Shown here piece after piece: positions 21,001 through 33,804 of a stretch of DNA of 64,000 nucleotides; position 1 is the first letter of the stretch, and every line of letters begins with the position of its first letter. A model generated the notes under the pieces. It did not search any database and was not told the DNA's origin. It worked only from the letters and a program-made list of their open reading frames with translations. The stretch is taken from assembly GCA_025558075.1 (NCBI GenBank), contig JAHLKF010000009.1, positions 372,001-436,000 on the forward strand, written 5' to 3'. A program made the translations under genes and the position numbers. The DNA is from Gaertneriomyces semiglobifer. Taxonomy: Eukaryota > Chytridiomycota > Chytridiomycetes > Spizellomycetales > Spizellomycetaceae.

Positions 21001-23004
21001 AAGTTCTGTCAGTTAATCTGCCAGCGAAAGATGGTCCAAACATTAATTCACCATGGGCAAGCAGGTCGTGTAATAAGGCCTATCAACAAAGGTTTGCATC
21101 AGCCCCGTAAACAACCTGCACGAGTACTTATATAGTATACCAAGGTCCACAACGGACAGTCTGGGTCCGACCCTGTTGTTATCTTGAGCAGAGGAATAGC
21201 TTTTTCCACGATTCCGGCGGCGATCATGTCCATCTGAAAGGTTGCTTAGGGGTCAGTTAGCATCCAGCTAAGTTGACGCGACCAAGTGTCAATCAGTGAG
21301 GTTCACTGTAACATACCATTTTTCATACCCAAATACTTGAGGGACCGCAGGACCAGCCTCGGTATACAATCTATTTCGCTACTCAACAGGTGGGCCAACG
21401 TAGTGAGAATTCCCTTGACCGAATAGAACAAATCCTTTCGTACATCTTCATCGCTCATGACTGTCAGAAATTCCTCTGTCTCACCACAGTGCAGGTTGAA
21501 CAGACCTTTGGTAATGAACTCGTGCATCAGAAAAACGGCCCAGGAAGCGAGTTCTACGTCATCTGGTAAAATATATTAGCGATCCAGTCGAATAGACTCC
21601 ACCAGCAGCAGCGGCAACTAACCATTACGTGCACAAGTTGGTAAAAGTGGAACAACGTTTACATCCGCCATCTCGTGAAGCTAAAAGGGCCGTCAGACAA
21701 CTCGTATGCAAGTTCTTATATCGAAGGAAGCAACTGACGTATGACACAATCTCACTGGTGTTCAGCTTAGAGAGCAAGCCCACCAAGGAATGCAATGAAA
21801 GCTTTTGCATGCTAGCATTCCCGAAGGTAACGCGGGCAACTACAGAGAACACTCGGATAAAACCTTCATCGGCCATTTGTGCTTGAATGTCGTCTGATAC
21901 AAGCCAGAATCAGTGCATTCAATTCTGAAAGTGCAGCCAGCCATGTTTTACCAGATAGGGATAACTGATGCGCCAACAGTAACGTCCAGTACATCAAGTC
22001 GTTACTGTGCGTGGCAGATGCTGATAGAAATCGCCTCAAATGCTTAAGAACGCCGGATTTGACAATGAGCACCTTCCGATGTTCTATAATGATGCGAACC
22101 TTTTCAGCAAGCGACTACAACGTGCGTGTTCTCAGTTTCTCACCATTGTTTTGCACGAGTCGCAACAAACTCATGACAGCATCTCGTTGAGTCGCAACAT
22201 CGGTAGCACTAGCGATTACCGCGCATAATATTTCAAGGGCGCCACGCCGTATGAGGATCGATCTGGCGACTGGACTTAATGAAACACGCATGCCTCCAAG
22301 TCGCCAACTGATCTGCCTACTTATTGTATTCTGCGCGAAAGATGCGATAAGAAAGAGCACAATGCGTAGCCACCCATGAGTAACAGTTAGCTACCGAGCT
22401 TGGTGAGTTGCTGTACAACATTCACGGCCTTTCGGCGCAGATGTGGTTTCTTCCCGTTTTGGCAGCATTTGAGGATATAGCTGAGGTTTTGCTCTGTAAG
22501 CAGTACAATGAGAATATTATCAAAGACCATGCGTTCATGCTGACGGCTTTTGGAGGAACGGACCAGACATTGCTCGATCATGAAGTATCTGTAGAGCACT
22601 GTCGACGACGCTGTTTTAACTGACCGCGTTGGTGCTGAGAGAACACATTTATTAGACTAACCTGTCCTGTAGTTGAGGATCACTGGAGTGGCGGATCACC
22701 TCTTCAAAAAGCATGAGTCGGCACAGTGGTGTCAACATAGGCAAACCGGAGGTTGGACGTTACCTTCTAAGGCCTCGAGTGTGATCGCTATGACATTGAA
22801 GTCTTAAAGCCCAGATAAATCGCAAAAGACAAAGATCAATATTACTGTACCATCACCGACTGGTTTGGGCATTTCGGGTCCTTTAGTTGGAGGCAAGGAT
22901 CTGAGAGGGCTGCCCCTTATGACGTGCTCACGCAATCGGTAAAACATCGTTGTGGAGACCAGCAGGCCGGCGGCAACCAGCAAGATGCCGTCTACATGAG
23001 CCAT
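18076..23004 (-). CDS. Membrane-anchored armadillo-repeat protein with two SPRY domains
   Basis: A long gene with many small exons and introns of about 60-70 nt. The first exons are firm: 23004-22851 and 22802-22764, both ending in phase 1. The start MAHVDGILLVAAGLLVSTTMFYRL is split as MAHVDG plus a signal anchor (ILLVAAGLLVSTTMFY). Next come armadillo-like helices over about 22.8-19.5 kb (LEALEEVIRHSSD, SYILKCCQNGKKP, GVETLSALLIHGERDTV, AAKALSTMARKG). The C-terminus carries two SPRY domains: one over about 19430-18900 (WTFESIKANVGVRHG, YAYEVELFNDGIVQIGWA, SYAIDGHRRKRWHG) and one over about 18780-18076 (NYFELQ, GCGIDPRAGEILFTFNG, KFGLNLGKEQFMW). Within the second SPRY the frame shifts at 18255-18237. 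The layout recalls RSPRY1-type proteins but has two SPRY domains and no RING that I can see. Confidence 0.75.
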
Positions 23005-23221
23005 GACAGCACGGAAAGCAATGCATGAATTCTAGGCACTCTTTTCAGCGCTGAACAGAATACAAAAAAGCCCCACTTTGTTAGGCTTGAGGTGTGTTCA
23101 GCGTGCTGGCAGGCGACTGAATTTCCAAGGCTTGAGTCACTCGAAGTTAAGGATTGCGCAGCAGCCAAGTTGTCACAGCAGGTCGAATCTGAGGCATACG
23201 CATACCCAGTGCGCAATCCCA

Positions 23222-25213
23222 ATGTCGGCCAAAACGGCTTTCCAGATCAGGCAGAATGCCGAAGAGCTTCAGGTAGGAGAACGAAACCATTACACATCTT
23301 GGAGGTGTGATTTTTAATGAAGCGTTTCTGCCAGCAATTCTTGCGTGAGCTCGATGAATGGAAAGATGATGTCAAGAGAAAGGAGCAGGACCCAAACAAC
23401 CGGCCTGCAATGGGCCAGGTAAGGGGCACCTTCCACTGACCCGTCAGCTTTCGTAGTACCCGTTGCGCTTATACAAACTCGCAGAACTTACCTCCCGTGA
23501 GATCGCAAGCAGATGAATCCGTAAACAAAAAAGTACTTCATGGTTTCGCTCCAGCTGGCATGGTTGGCGCATCAACGAGCACGCGGAAGAAAGGTGCTGA
23601 ACGAATTCCGTCTGATGACTACAAGGCGTGGGGCAAGTTCAACGTTGTAATGTGATATTGCGTTAGTCTCCAGAAGAGGGAAACTCGACTGACAATTGTG
23701 ACTGGCGACAAACGCAGGACGAGGAAGCGGAAAAGGTTGAGGCTGAAGAAAGTCGATCTATCCTGTCGCGGGTTCAAGAGGTTAATAATGGGGCGGAACA
23801 GGCTTTGTTGGAGAAGGAGAAGGTCAGCAGTGCAATATCCTCTTCATTTTCATTTTCAACCACCGTTTCTAACGAGGAGGAGTGGTTAGGGGAACGCATG
23901 GTTTAAGAAAGGCGACTTCAAGCGGGCTATCGCGTGCTACACGAAGAGCATGCAACTTGACCCGCAGAACGCGGTATTGCATGTCAACCGCGCAATGGCC
24001 TACTTAAAGTTGCAAAGGTAATGTCCATGCCTCAAGATGGTGATGATTAGGTTTTTAGCTAAGGCGGGCTGGTCGCTCTAGATGGGCAGATGCCGAGGCA
24101 GACTGCACCAAAGGCATCGCACTAGATGCAAAGTCCGTCAAAGCCTTTTGGCGCCGCGGGATTGCTCGTAAGGAGCTGAACAAATTGACCGAGGCGAAAA
24201 AAGGTAACAATTGGTGATAGTTGTCGCTAAGGGAACATGCTGAGCGTCCGGCTCTAGATCTAGAGCATGCTACGGTGCTTGAACCGAGCAACAGGTCGAT
24301 CAAAGATGAACTACAGAAGCTGCATATTATGATTCAGGAGCAGGTAACTGATGCTTGCATGTCACAGGTATATACAAGTGTTCATTTCAGAAAGCAGGGA
24401 CCGACCGCAGAGAAGCCTGATGTGAAGCGGCCAACGACGGGTCCATTACCACCAACGCGACGGCGACTCGTAATTGAGGAAGTAGGCGACGACAGTATTG
24501 AAGAACCTGTCCCCATAAAGACAATCGAAATTGCTCCACCTATCACCAAATCGCCAGCACCACCAGCGACCGCAGAGAAGCAAGCACAGTCCACCACTAG
24601 TCAATATGCCGCCGAATGCGAGGCGCGATCCACAACAACGGAGGCGACTCGTTCATCAAAGCCAGTGAAAACAAAGCAGCCTGTGGTTCCAACCACGCTT
24701 TATGAATTTGAGAGGGATTGGAAAAGCATTCGTGATGATAATGAAGCTCTGTACGCATACTTCAACGTAAGTTAACCGGTGACGAATCATATTATTCTTC
24801 CGCTAACGCGGCGTTCCTTAGGCAATTGATCCAACGGCATACCGAAGAATCTTCAAAAACTCACTGGAGAGTGATTATTTATCCAAAATTCTTCATGTGG
24901 TGGAGGAGTGGTACTTGCGGTAAGTCTTCGAAGAGTCAATGTACGCCGAGCTTTTGACTCACTAGGCCCAGGTGTGAGAGCCCTGAGACAGTAATATCCG
25001 TTTTGGAAAATCTGGCGACCCTGCCGCGATTCAACATGACGCTGATGTTTATGTCGAGAACCGATAAACAGGGTATGCGCTCTAAAATTGTCACGTTCCA
25101 TGATGACACAGCTAACTCCGCTTGCCGCAGTGATACGGAACATATTCAATTGGCTGGAACGGCATTTGGATATCGAGCGGTGCAGCAAGTTGCAAGATGC
25201 ATATAGAGCTTGA
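23222..25213 (+). CDS. RPAP3: RPAP3/SPAG1-like TPR co-chaperone
   Basis: Eleven exons: 23222-23272, 23335-23418, 23485-23646, 23718-23822, 23890-24017, 24082-24203, 24258-24343, 24395-24766, 24822-24919, 24966-25072 and 25131-25213, phase-consistent, about 465 residues. The N-terminal helix (FQIRQNAEELQQFLREL) is the RPAP3 hallmark. A TPR array follows (GNAWFKKGDFKRAIACYTKS, NAVLHVNRAMAYLKLQRW), then an acidic/Pro-rich linker, then an RPAP3_C domain (YEFERDWKSIRDD ... WLERHLDIE). RPAP3 links Hsp90 to the R2TP complex for assembling RNA polymerases, snoRNPs and, in ciliated cells, dynein arms. A SPAG1-type paralogue cannot be excluded. Confidence 0.9.
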
Positions 25214-25407
25214 CGATATTTCGCATACGCCGCGTGTTCTGTCATTCTGGTGATTGCTAAAGTAACAACCTTGCAAGCTCTGGAATTTGAAGCTTAAATT
25301 TTATGGGTGCAGTTCGAAGCTCGAGTGTCCCATCACCTAAGCGTGGCGGTGTGATCTGATGTGTCGGTCCGGAAAGCCAATCCAGTTGTACCAGAAGTTG
25401 TCGCTTT

Positions 25408-27248
25408 TCATACCGGGACTGGTAATACACCTAATACGTCCAACACAACGTCGATCCCGCTTACCCCCTGCAACTTACGTCTCGTTCGCGTCGATACGTA
25501 AGGCGACTGGGTGGCGATGATCAGACGATGCCCGATAATTTTGTCCGCCATAAGGGCGATATGATCAGGAGTTACCGCGCAACTGTTCGAGAGTAGCGCG
25601 AGAGCTCTAAAGTAAGTGCAATCATAAGCCACGTACCGTCGTATGCGTCTACCACAGCTTCGAGCACTTACTGTGCGGCAAGAACCAAATCCGCACCGGA
25701 TCTAGGCGACACTCCAGTGGCGGTCAAAGGATGATTTCTAATGGCCATCATCAGGTCTCGTGAGTAGCGTGCTACATCGGCATGTACCATGATGTTTTCG
25801 ATACCGCTAGACAGTATGGCAACCTCCTAATAAAGAATGGTCATCGGCTGCATGCAGATAGAACGAGATTCTGAATCTCATACACTTGCTTCGATCAAGG
25901 CTTCTTTGACCGGGACGTTATTGTTCCCAATGTTGACAACCGGGGTAGCGATATGATGACAAAGGAAAAACCTGTCCAACTGGGTGGGATAGTATCACTA
26001 ATTGAATGCCCAACCCGGCCTGAAGTTGGCGTACACACCAAAGAGAGCGGCAAGTTGCATTCATTGTGAGAAGCTCGCGATATGCTGACCACCAAGAAAA
26101 TGCTTGGCAGCGGATAAACGGTCCCTTTATCAATGACTTGGCGTTTGTCCAACATCTTAGTTGCTGATAGTTAAAACTGTGAAAATCAGCGAATGAGTGC
26201 ACTTGTCCGCACCTCAAGGAGGAATTTATGCACAGCTGCATTGGCATCCATTAACCCTTCAATGAGTACGACATTCGGTAAATACTTGCTCGCAAGCAAG
26301 GAGGATATGGATGAAGCTGAGGCGGAGTCGCCAATGACAGATTGCTGGGCAAACATCACAGGCCGTGAACCTACCGTCGCAGCAGTGCGACTATGGCTAT
26401 GTCCCCGATCACGGTGAAGTCGGAGCGGCAAGCCGATGGGTAGTGGAAGAAGTTCTCCTTCTGATGTTGATGGGCTCGGAACATACTTGGCAGACGCAGC
26501 CGAAATGGATCGTGCAGAAGATCCACCTTCAGCGCGGTCGCTCGCATATCGATGATGCCCACTTGATTGGCGAACATGCTACTCCGAGAGAGATATGAGT
26601 ATGGCTGATTAACCATCCAAAGAGCGGGTTGATACGTACAGATGAATCATTTTCGTCAAGCTCAGGCTTTGACGGCACGCCAGGCCGTCTCCTGGGAAGG
26701 GACGCATTAGATCCCGATGTACTATGATTGGCGTGATAAAAGTCCGGCGCCTTCGTGGAATGAAAAATAGAGGATAGAAATTCACTCGAAGAGGTGGGAT
26801 GGGCTAAATGAACACTCGTCACCGCAAATCCAAATGCTAGCATTAACAACTGCGTTCGAAAATAACCATTAGTCTCCCGACTATACACTGCGGCTTAGCG
26901 CCTGTCACATTTGCATACCTGTTCTAAGGCATTTCTAAGATCTTTGATAGTCTCCGAGCTGCAAGAGACCAAAAGGGCTTGGTGGCCAGCGGCCAAGGTT
27001 ATGAGGATGGACGTGAAGAGCTCTTCTGTTTCCACAAATGACCCAGGGTCAGTGATAGTAAGGTATCCAGTGGAAGAGGGCCCTCTGGACGGGATGGCCG
27101 TTGAAGCTGTCGCGAGGAGTGGGCGTAAAAGGTCCAGCTTTTTGTGCAGGAAGGACCGCATACTATGGCGGATCTGTTGACAGTTGAAGCGAACACTCGT
27201 TGAAGGAAGAACTTCAACTCGACGCGCCTTTTTGGTTAACACAAACAA
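25408..27248 (-). CDS. MoxR/Mg-chelatase-like AAA+ protein, apparently degenerate
   Basis: Multi-exon; recognisable exons lie near 27248-26940, 26888-26640, 26590-26210, 26150-26010, 25980-25860, 25840-25680 and 25632-25408. The start is 27248 or 27161. The middle part matches the Walker-B region of the family (NVVLIEGLMDANAAVHKFLLE, then PLPSIFLVVSIS). The lid follows: DVARYSRDLMMAIRNHP, GVSPRSGADLVLAAQ and TPDHIALMADKIIGHRL. Fungal members of this family are uncharacterised. I see no Walker A (GxxxxGK) in the N-terminal exons, where LVSCSSETIKDLRNALEQ occupies the expected region, so ATP binding is doubtful. Exact exon edges were not all resolved. Confidence 0.65.
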
Positions 27249-27271
27249 CTGTCGCTTTCATCGGGGCAATA

Positions 27272-29840
27272 ATGTTCTCTGGGGAGAAAAGAAGGGAAGG
27301 TCAGTGGAATCGAAGTGCGTAATTATTGCGAGGTCAGTCACTGACATGTAAACGATAGAGCTTGAGAAGAAGCGTGCAAAGTTAGCCGAGATCAGGAGGC
27401 AGAAGGAGGAGCGACGAGTTGCCCTTGGTGAGCTCCAGAAAGGATCTGTAGGTACGGTCATCAAGTTCGATTGCAACTGTGGTTGAAACCGTAGGAGTTC
27501 AACGATTGTCACAGGAAACGTCGCATCAGATAGAAGTATACGCAATGGATCTCGCGACTGGAAGGACGTTGATGAGCTTGTGACATCCTTGGTTGGGGAC
27601 AGAGGCAGCACTCAATACTTGAGGCACGGCGAGTCTTCAGCTACAGTAGCGAGTGATGTTTACGCTTCGCGATTACCTCGTGAGGAACAATCGACGCCGA
27701 GCCTACACCCGGTGGACAGTACCGGGGGTGGGGGCGGCCTAGCGGGCGCATCGAAGTACGTGATGGTGATCATTTGAATCACCATGTGCTATGCTGATCA
27801 GAATTCTATAGATTGGAACCTACGCTTACCTCGGTGGAATTCGTCTTTCTCGATCTTGTTCCTAAGGTTGTACATTGGTAACATCCTAGTACTGCTATGC
27901 CAGCCCCAATTAACCCTATCAACGCCCGTATAGGAAAGGGTCACTTATACTAAGGAAGTGCAAACTGAGACATTAGATATCGATGAAGAGCCAGATGTGG
28001 AACCTGTTGTTCCGCTCCTTACGGGGACGCCTGCAGAAGTTCCAGCGTCGCTGGCTACCAAATCCGAAGATGTGGCAAACAGCCATGATTCTTTAGTTAA
28101 CCTTGAACCTTTCACAGAAGAAAAAGGTGATAGGCTCGTTATTCTTTACGTCCCTATGTAGCATTCGCTAATGATGAACTAGATCTGACCGAAGACGAAA
28201 GAGGAGCGATTGTCATGTCCGACGACTTTCTGACATTTTTCGACCGCTCCACAAAGCTTGTAGAACGAGCGTTGAATGACAAGCACTACGACTTTCTTAT
28301 CGACTACTCCGCAGATGAAAGCGGCACAACGTAATTCCACACGCGGTTTATTCCATTTGCGCACTCTGACTGACCTCTAAGTACGTCATGTGCCCAGAGC
28401 CGAAGAGGGTGGAAGTGTCAAGCTGGCGTGCAACTTCTTTGATGAGCGATGGAGCAAGGGGCGTCTGGTAGCTGATATTCAGTGGTCACAAAGAGTAAGT
28501 CCCTGAATCGAGTTGAGTTCAGCTCATGAGATTCACCAATCCTTATGATAGTACCCAGAGCTACTCCTTGGTGCCTATGGAAAGAACCATGCTGGTTTTG
28601 CTGATCCTGATGGAGTGGTGTTGATTTGGAACACGCATCTTCTGGGCCGTCCGGAGTTCGTATTCCACACCCAGGTATATCATAGTCCCTCTTTGCGCAC
28701 ATCTTCACCTATTGAACAATTTGATTTGTTCGCAGTCAGAAGTTACTTCCGCAATCTTCTCCCCGTTTCATTCAAATCTTGTCATTGGAGGGACCTATTC
28801 TGGCCAAATCGTTATATGGGATACCCGCGCCAAAAGTCTTCCGGTTTTGCGGACACCGCTATCTGCCGCGGGACATACCCATCCAGTATACTCAATGAGC
28901 ATAGCAGGCACCCAGAATGCGCACAATCTGATAACAGCGTCTACGGACGGGCTTATGTGCTCTTGGCAGCTGGACATGCTTGCCCAACCTCAGGTTCGCG
29001 ACATGAGCGCATGGCTATGCACAGTTCAACACTAACATCCGACCAGGAAACGCTTGATCTCGTATATCCCGATTCTCACGGGATATCCAAGAACGAAGGC
29101 GCCTCTGTGACAGCTTTAGCGTTTCCTTGTGGGGAGACGACATCGTTTTGGGTCGGCACAGAAGCCGGGACGATCCATCATGGAAATCGATATGATCGCG
29201 CTGGCAGCAAGGCGGGCATCAATCCCACTGATATGTATCGAGGCCACACCGCCATGATTACAGGGATGAGTTTTCATCCAATGGCTGGATCAGCGGATTT
29301 TACGGATCTATTTCTCACGTCTTCTGTTGATTGGACTGTGAAGCTTTGGAAAGCTAAGGTTGCCTCCCTTGCGTAGTCGCTTCTGTCCATGAACGCCAAC
29401 TTACCATTGACTAGAGCACTACCAAGGCGGCGGCGGCGTCCGTTCAAGAAGTTATCACCCCGTTATATTCATTCGAGGGTGCAGATGATTATGTCTGCGA
29501 TGTGAAATGGTCACCTGTACATCCATCGGTGTTCGGGTGTGTTGATGCCAGTGGTCGAGTGGATGTCTACGACTTGAACCAGGACGTAGAAGTTCCTATA
29601 TCCTCCATCTCTGTTGGGAACGGTAAGTCCTTAAATAAATTGGCATGGGACAAAGAAGGCCGTAAAACCGCAGTCGGTGCTTCTGACGGGTACATCTATG
29701 TTTACGATTTGGGAGATGTAAGTGAAGCAAGCTATGGCAAGCATTTGAAGTCTCCGGTCTAATGCTATGTGTAGATATCTCAACCAAAGCCTGACGAGTG
29801 GAACGCCTTCCAGCGAACCCTCACTGATCTCTCTCGCTAA
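27272..29840 (+). CDS. Cytoplasmic dynein intermediate chain
   Basis: Multi-exon. Exon 1 (27272-27299) encodes only nine codons plus one base (MFSGEKRRE) and joins a charged N-terminal helix ([20 protein letters not shown]) that in this family binds dynactin p150. A disordered Ser/Thr region follows, then a motif TYTKEVQTE that resembles the Tctex/LC8-binding segment. A C-terminal WD40 propeller covers about 28.2-29.8 kb ([58 protein letters not shown]). It ends [10 protein letters not shown] at TAA 29838-29840. The intermediate chain links dynein heavy chain, light chains and dynactin. A DCTN3-type dynactin subunit lies 17 kb to the right. Confidence 0.92.
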
Positions 29841-29911
29841 TGATTATACACTATGTACATAACTACTCCGGCTGCCATAGAAAATTCTAAAGTTCACATC
29901 AAGGTGCGCTA

Positions 29912-32900
29912 CTACTGTGCTTCCTGGTGCCTTCGAAAGAACTATAGAGTGATCAATGCGTTGATGAGGCCGCAACAGAAATTAGCCGATAGTACCTTGG
30001 CATGTTCATTCATGCTTTGACCAAAGTTGGTAGGTTCTGAAATTCCCGCATCACGTATCCACCTCGGAAGCTTGCTTCTGATTCTGGGTGAATTGTATCG
30101 GCGGTCAACTAGAATAATAGCCGCGTAATCGTTGCGATGCCTGATGGCTCTGCCTTAAGGAACGCGTGAGCGTAGCACCGAATAGGGGCCAAAGCAGTCC
30201 AAAACTTACCGATCGATTGATTCACTGCTTTCATGCAGAGGTTCTCATAATAACTAGTGGCGGCGGTCGAACCGTTCGAGCCTCGAGAAACTGCCAAACT
30301 ATTGATATATTTCAGTTTCTCTTGAAGTTCAGGCGATTTCATGTTGGGAAACGGAAGACCAATCATAATGACGAGCCTAACATAGATGGTTCTGAATCAA
30401 CTCAATTTAGTATCAGCAGCGCGTTCTGGATCCGTACCTTGCTAAACCATCCGAAAAACTTCAACCGGTGTGTCAAACTTCACGTTTGCGTTTGGTTTGA
30501 GCGCATCGCTGCAGCACTTACTTGATACCCTCGCTCATCTTTCCACCAACAACCGCGAAGAGGATCGCGCCGGTTAGTTTTCCACGCTGACAGGTGCAAG
30601 TCAGTGTTACGCGACGGTACAGAGGCCTTTCACAATAATGGCAGCCCTACGTTTGCACCGTATTCATCCACACAGCGGCTGTAATCGCCCAAAACTTGCT
30701 CCACTTCGGTACTCTCACGCGGTTCTTTAAACAGCTGGGGAATACGTGAGCAAATAGACTTCAACAAAATACCAGAACGCCGAGGTTTTCACCATTTTTC
30801 GCGAACTGATGTGTTGAAGGATTCCCTGTTCACCCCAACGCCGGTAGATGAGGTCTACATAATCATAAGAGGGGAAAAAGCAAACTATCCCAGCGGGAGT
30901 GACGTTGCAAAGGTTAGCGATCGCCCGTCCCAGTTCAGTTATCTGTAATTGAATGTCAATATCGAAGCAATCAAACGACGCAGTAATCCAATCAGCGCAC
31001 TTGGGTCACATCAGTTCTTTTTTCAAACGTAAATTCAAACGTGGTGTTGGTAGGCCCTTTGTTTAGCACAGTGGTCAATAAAGACGACGTTGGTATGATA
31101 TGGCCACAACTAAAGCGTTGGATTCGATCGGAGGGGAGATATGGAAACAACTGCCGTGACCGTGACGCATCAGCCTAGTTCCGTGTATGGTAGCAGAAGT
31201 ACAGCCCACCTCATCCAAGAGATCCTGAACCTGGTACCAACTGCGTGAGATGATGATGGTACTGAGAGAAATCTGTTAAAAGCACATACAGGTTCCATGG
31301 TCCCACCAGCCAAAATAACGGCCCGAGCTTCCTCAACAACTGTTCGAAAGGCATTGGCTGGGTTGAGCAAGAGATACTTCAAGGTGAAATGTGCCCGCGG
31401 CTCGGAGGTTTGTGAGAGAACGATTCGTCCTTCCAACTCGGCATTCGTGAGGGACATGAGAAACGCTTCAATTGCGTGCATAGGAGAAGAGTGCTTTGGA
31501 ATGAAATCTTCGTCTAGAACGAGGACAATCAGCATATTTAGCAAGTAGGTGTAGAAGCCCGCGACCACAACAACCATGACCAGTGATATCAGCACGCTTT
31601 GTACGTTCAACCTTCTCCGCAAATCCTTGAAGCTAAGTTGGATGTTGGTTAGGCGGCACATGCCAGTCAGCTGGCCTGGTAGCCCATACCTTTTGAGGCA
31701 GTCTGCTCTCTCGCAGGTAACGCTGAATCTTGAAGACGCTGGAACATTGGCGCACTGATCAAGACTAAGGCCAAAAAAAATTGCTCTGCGAACAACTAAC
31801 TTAATGTGATCAATGTCTAGCTCATGGACAAACTCGTTGGTAGTCATGATAGAACTACCTATAAATCGTAAGTCTGGTAAGCAAATGCGTGGCTTCGACG
31901 GTCAAATGCAGTCGTACCCCCGCAAAGCTTGGCCTTATCAAGAGGTTTTTGCAAGGCCTTTATGAGTATGAGCAACTGGGATATATAAGAGACGTTCTTT
32001 CCCTTCAGCCGCCTTTTGAATTTCGCAAGGTAGTTTTGCAGCTGGACAGTTGCCCGCTCAAGCTATGGCGAAAGCGTGAGTAAAGAGTGTACGGGAGGGC
32101 TTCCAGGTATACATGCCTGCTCTTGGTCCAATGTTATGGAATGATTCGACGTGATGGTATCTACACTCAAAGACGCTTTAGAAACCGCGAAAGCCCAAAA
32201 GTACAGGGTATACGTACCGATGAGATTATGGGCTTCATCTGGAAGGTGAAAGTTGTTACTTAGTTGCTAATTTAAATAGCTCCTGTAGGGTAGCGGCAGC
32301 TTACCAATAATTACAACGCTATCCCTCAACTCAATTCCGATCGCTTCCCGAGTTGTCCCTTGCATTAGCATGCTGTACGGCAATGTCACAACCTCAAAAA
32401 GAACCTTAGATGTCGCCTCGCTTATACGGGATGTGGTACGTTATCCGCGGGCACTCACGTCCGAACTGTTCAGAGCACCACGTGTGCCAAAATACGGGCA
32501 AAAGTGACGTTTTTCCCCAAGCTGCACAATCTCTTCTATGTCCCTACAAACGATCCCAGTTAGTGGAAAGGATCGAGATACACGACTTCGCAAGAAAGCG
32601 GGTCCGAACCGGATGACGGCATGCAAGTGATCTGTAAACCCTTCCTGTGCGATAGGGTCGTGGTTGAGGTAGTCACACTTGGCAGTTCCGGAGCTGGGCG
32701 CTATCAAAAATGAATATCAAAACCAAGAACATTTTATAGTAGAGCGTACCTTTCATAAGATCAAGGCATTTGTCGTTGATTTTAGCGAGGGACCCAAGCC
32801 GCTGGACTGACTTGTTGATGCACAAGGTCTTGCGTGAACCCAGAGACACAACTTTGCAATCCGTGTAGGATGTTTTCTTAATTTCATTCACAAATTGGGA

Positions 32901-33804
32901 TATCTGTGAATGCGTGCGACTGCAATAAAAGAGCCGCGGTCCCATGGTATCTTCCAGATCTTCGTGATCTGCTTTCAACGCGCGAACGGCACTGTTGAGC
33001 AGTAGTTAAAGGTATGAATTGCGTGAAAACAAACATGCAAGAAGGTGCGCACTTGGTCGACGAACAGCCGCTTTCTTCGCTGCTGTGATAGTCATCAACC
33101 AAGTATCCATCCTCATCGGAATCATCTGTCGCCACAGGCAAGTTTCGCTGATTTATGGGGTAAGAGACATGTAGTATGTCCGACTTCAGCTATTGACGTA
33201 CCCGACGCTTATTCAAGTGCGAGCTCTGTTGCTCCCGCTCTGCTTTTCGGATTTCCATTAAGCGTACAGCACGAGCGTGTTGTTTTTCCTTCTTGTTCTG
33301 TTGATTTTGTTGAGCTTGCAACTTCGTGTGCTCTAACACCCAGTCCGGCTCTAGCACCAATGGGCGATGAATAAACACGTTGATGTGAGAAGGGGTAGTT
33401 CATCAATGATTTGTACCGGTTGAGGGCTCCGAGTGGTCGTTCACCGGGGTGATGTGACTTTGAATTGCATTTTTCTCTTTGAAGTCCTTTAGCCATTTCA
33501 AAGCGCCGCAGATAAGACTCATGGATTTGCCCTATGGGAAAAATATAAGGGTCATCGCTGAAGAGCATGTACCGTGCTTGGGAGCACTTGGCCACGCACC
33601 GTCCCTGTCGGGCTCTCCATTATCAACACTTTTCCGTTCTCCAACCCATCGTACAACCTGAAGCGAATCATTTTGTTAAAACACAGCGTCTCGCCGTTGA
33701 ATACGGCGGACTTACGTTCGCATGAAGCTCAGCTGTTCCGGGTAGGGCGGAAAAGGAAATTGAAAATCCGCAGAACTAAGAGACGGATTTTCTAATGCGG
33801 TCAT
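29912..33804 (-). CDS. CHL1: CHL1/DDX11-type XPD-family DNA helicase
   Basis: Multi-exon, from the ATG at 33804 ([11 protein letters not shown]) to TAG at 29914-29912. The N-terminal [12 protein letters not shown] is the Q-motif-like start of the family. Walker A is split across an intron (ESPTGT / [13 protein letters not shown]). [14 protein letters not shown] is motif Ia. Conserved Cys of the Fe-S domain lie in [16 protein letters not shown] and KCDYLNHD. The DEAH box reads LPDEAHNLI near 32220. The last exon gives FFRRHQEAQ after LPRWIRDA, resembling the DDX11 end. CHL1 acts at the replication fork in sister-chromatid cohesion. The DNA between the exons is intronic; most introns are 55-80 nt. 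Confidence 0.92.

Noticed and set aside
28615..29376. A single long ORF as a complete WD40 gene
   Set aside because: It reads through introns. The WD40 blades are continuous only when exons are joined as part of the dynein intermediate chain.
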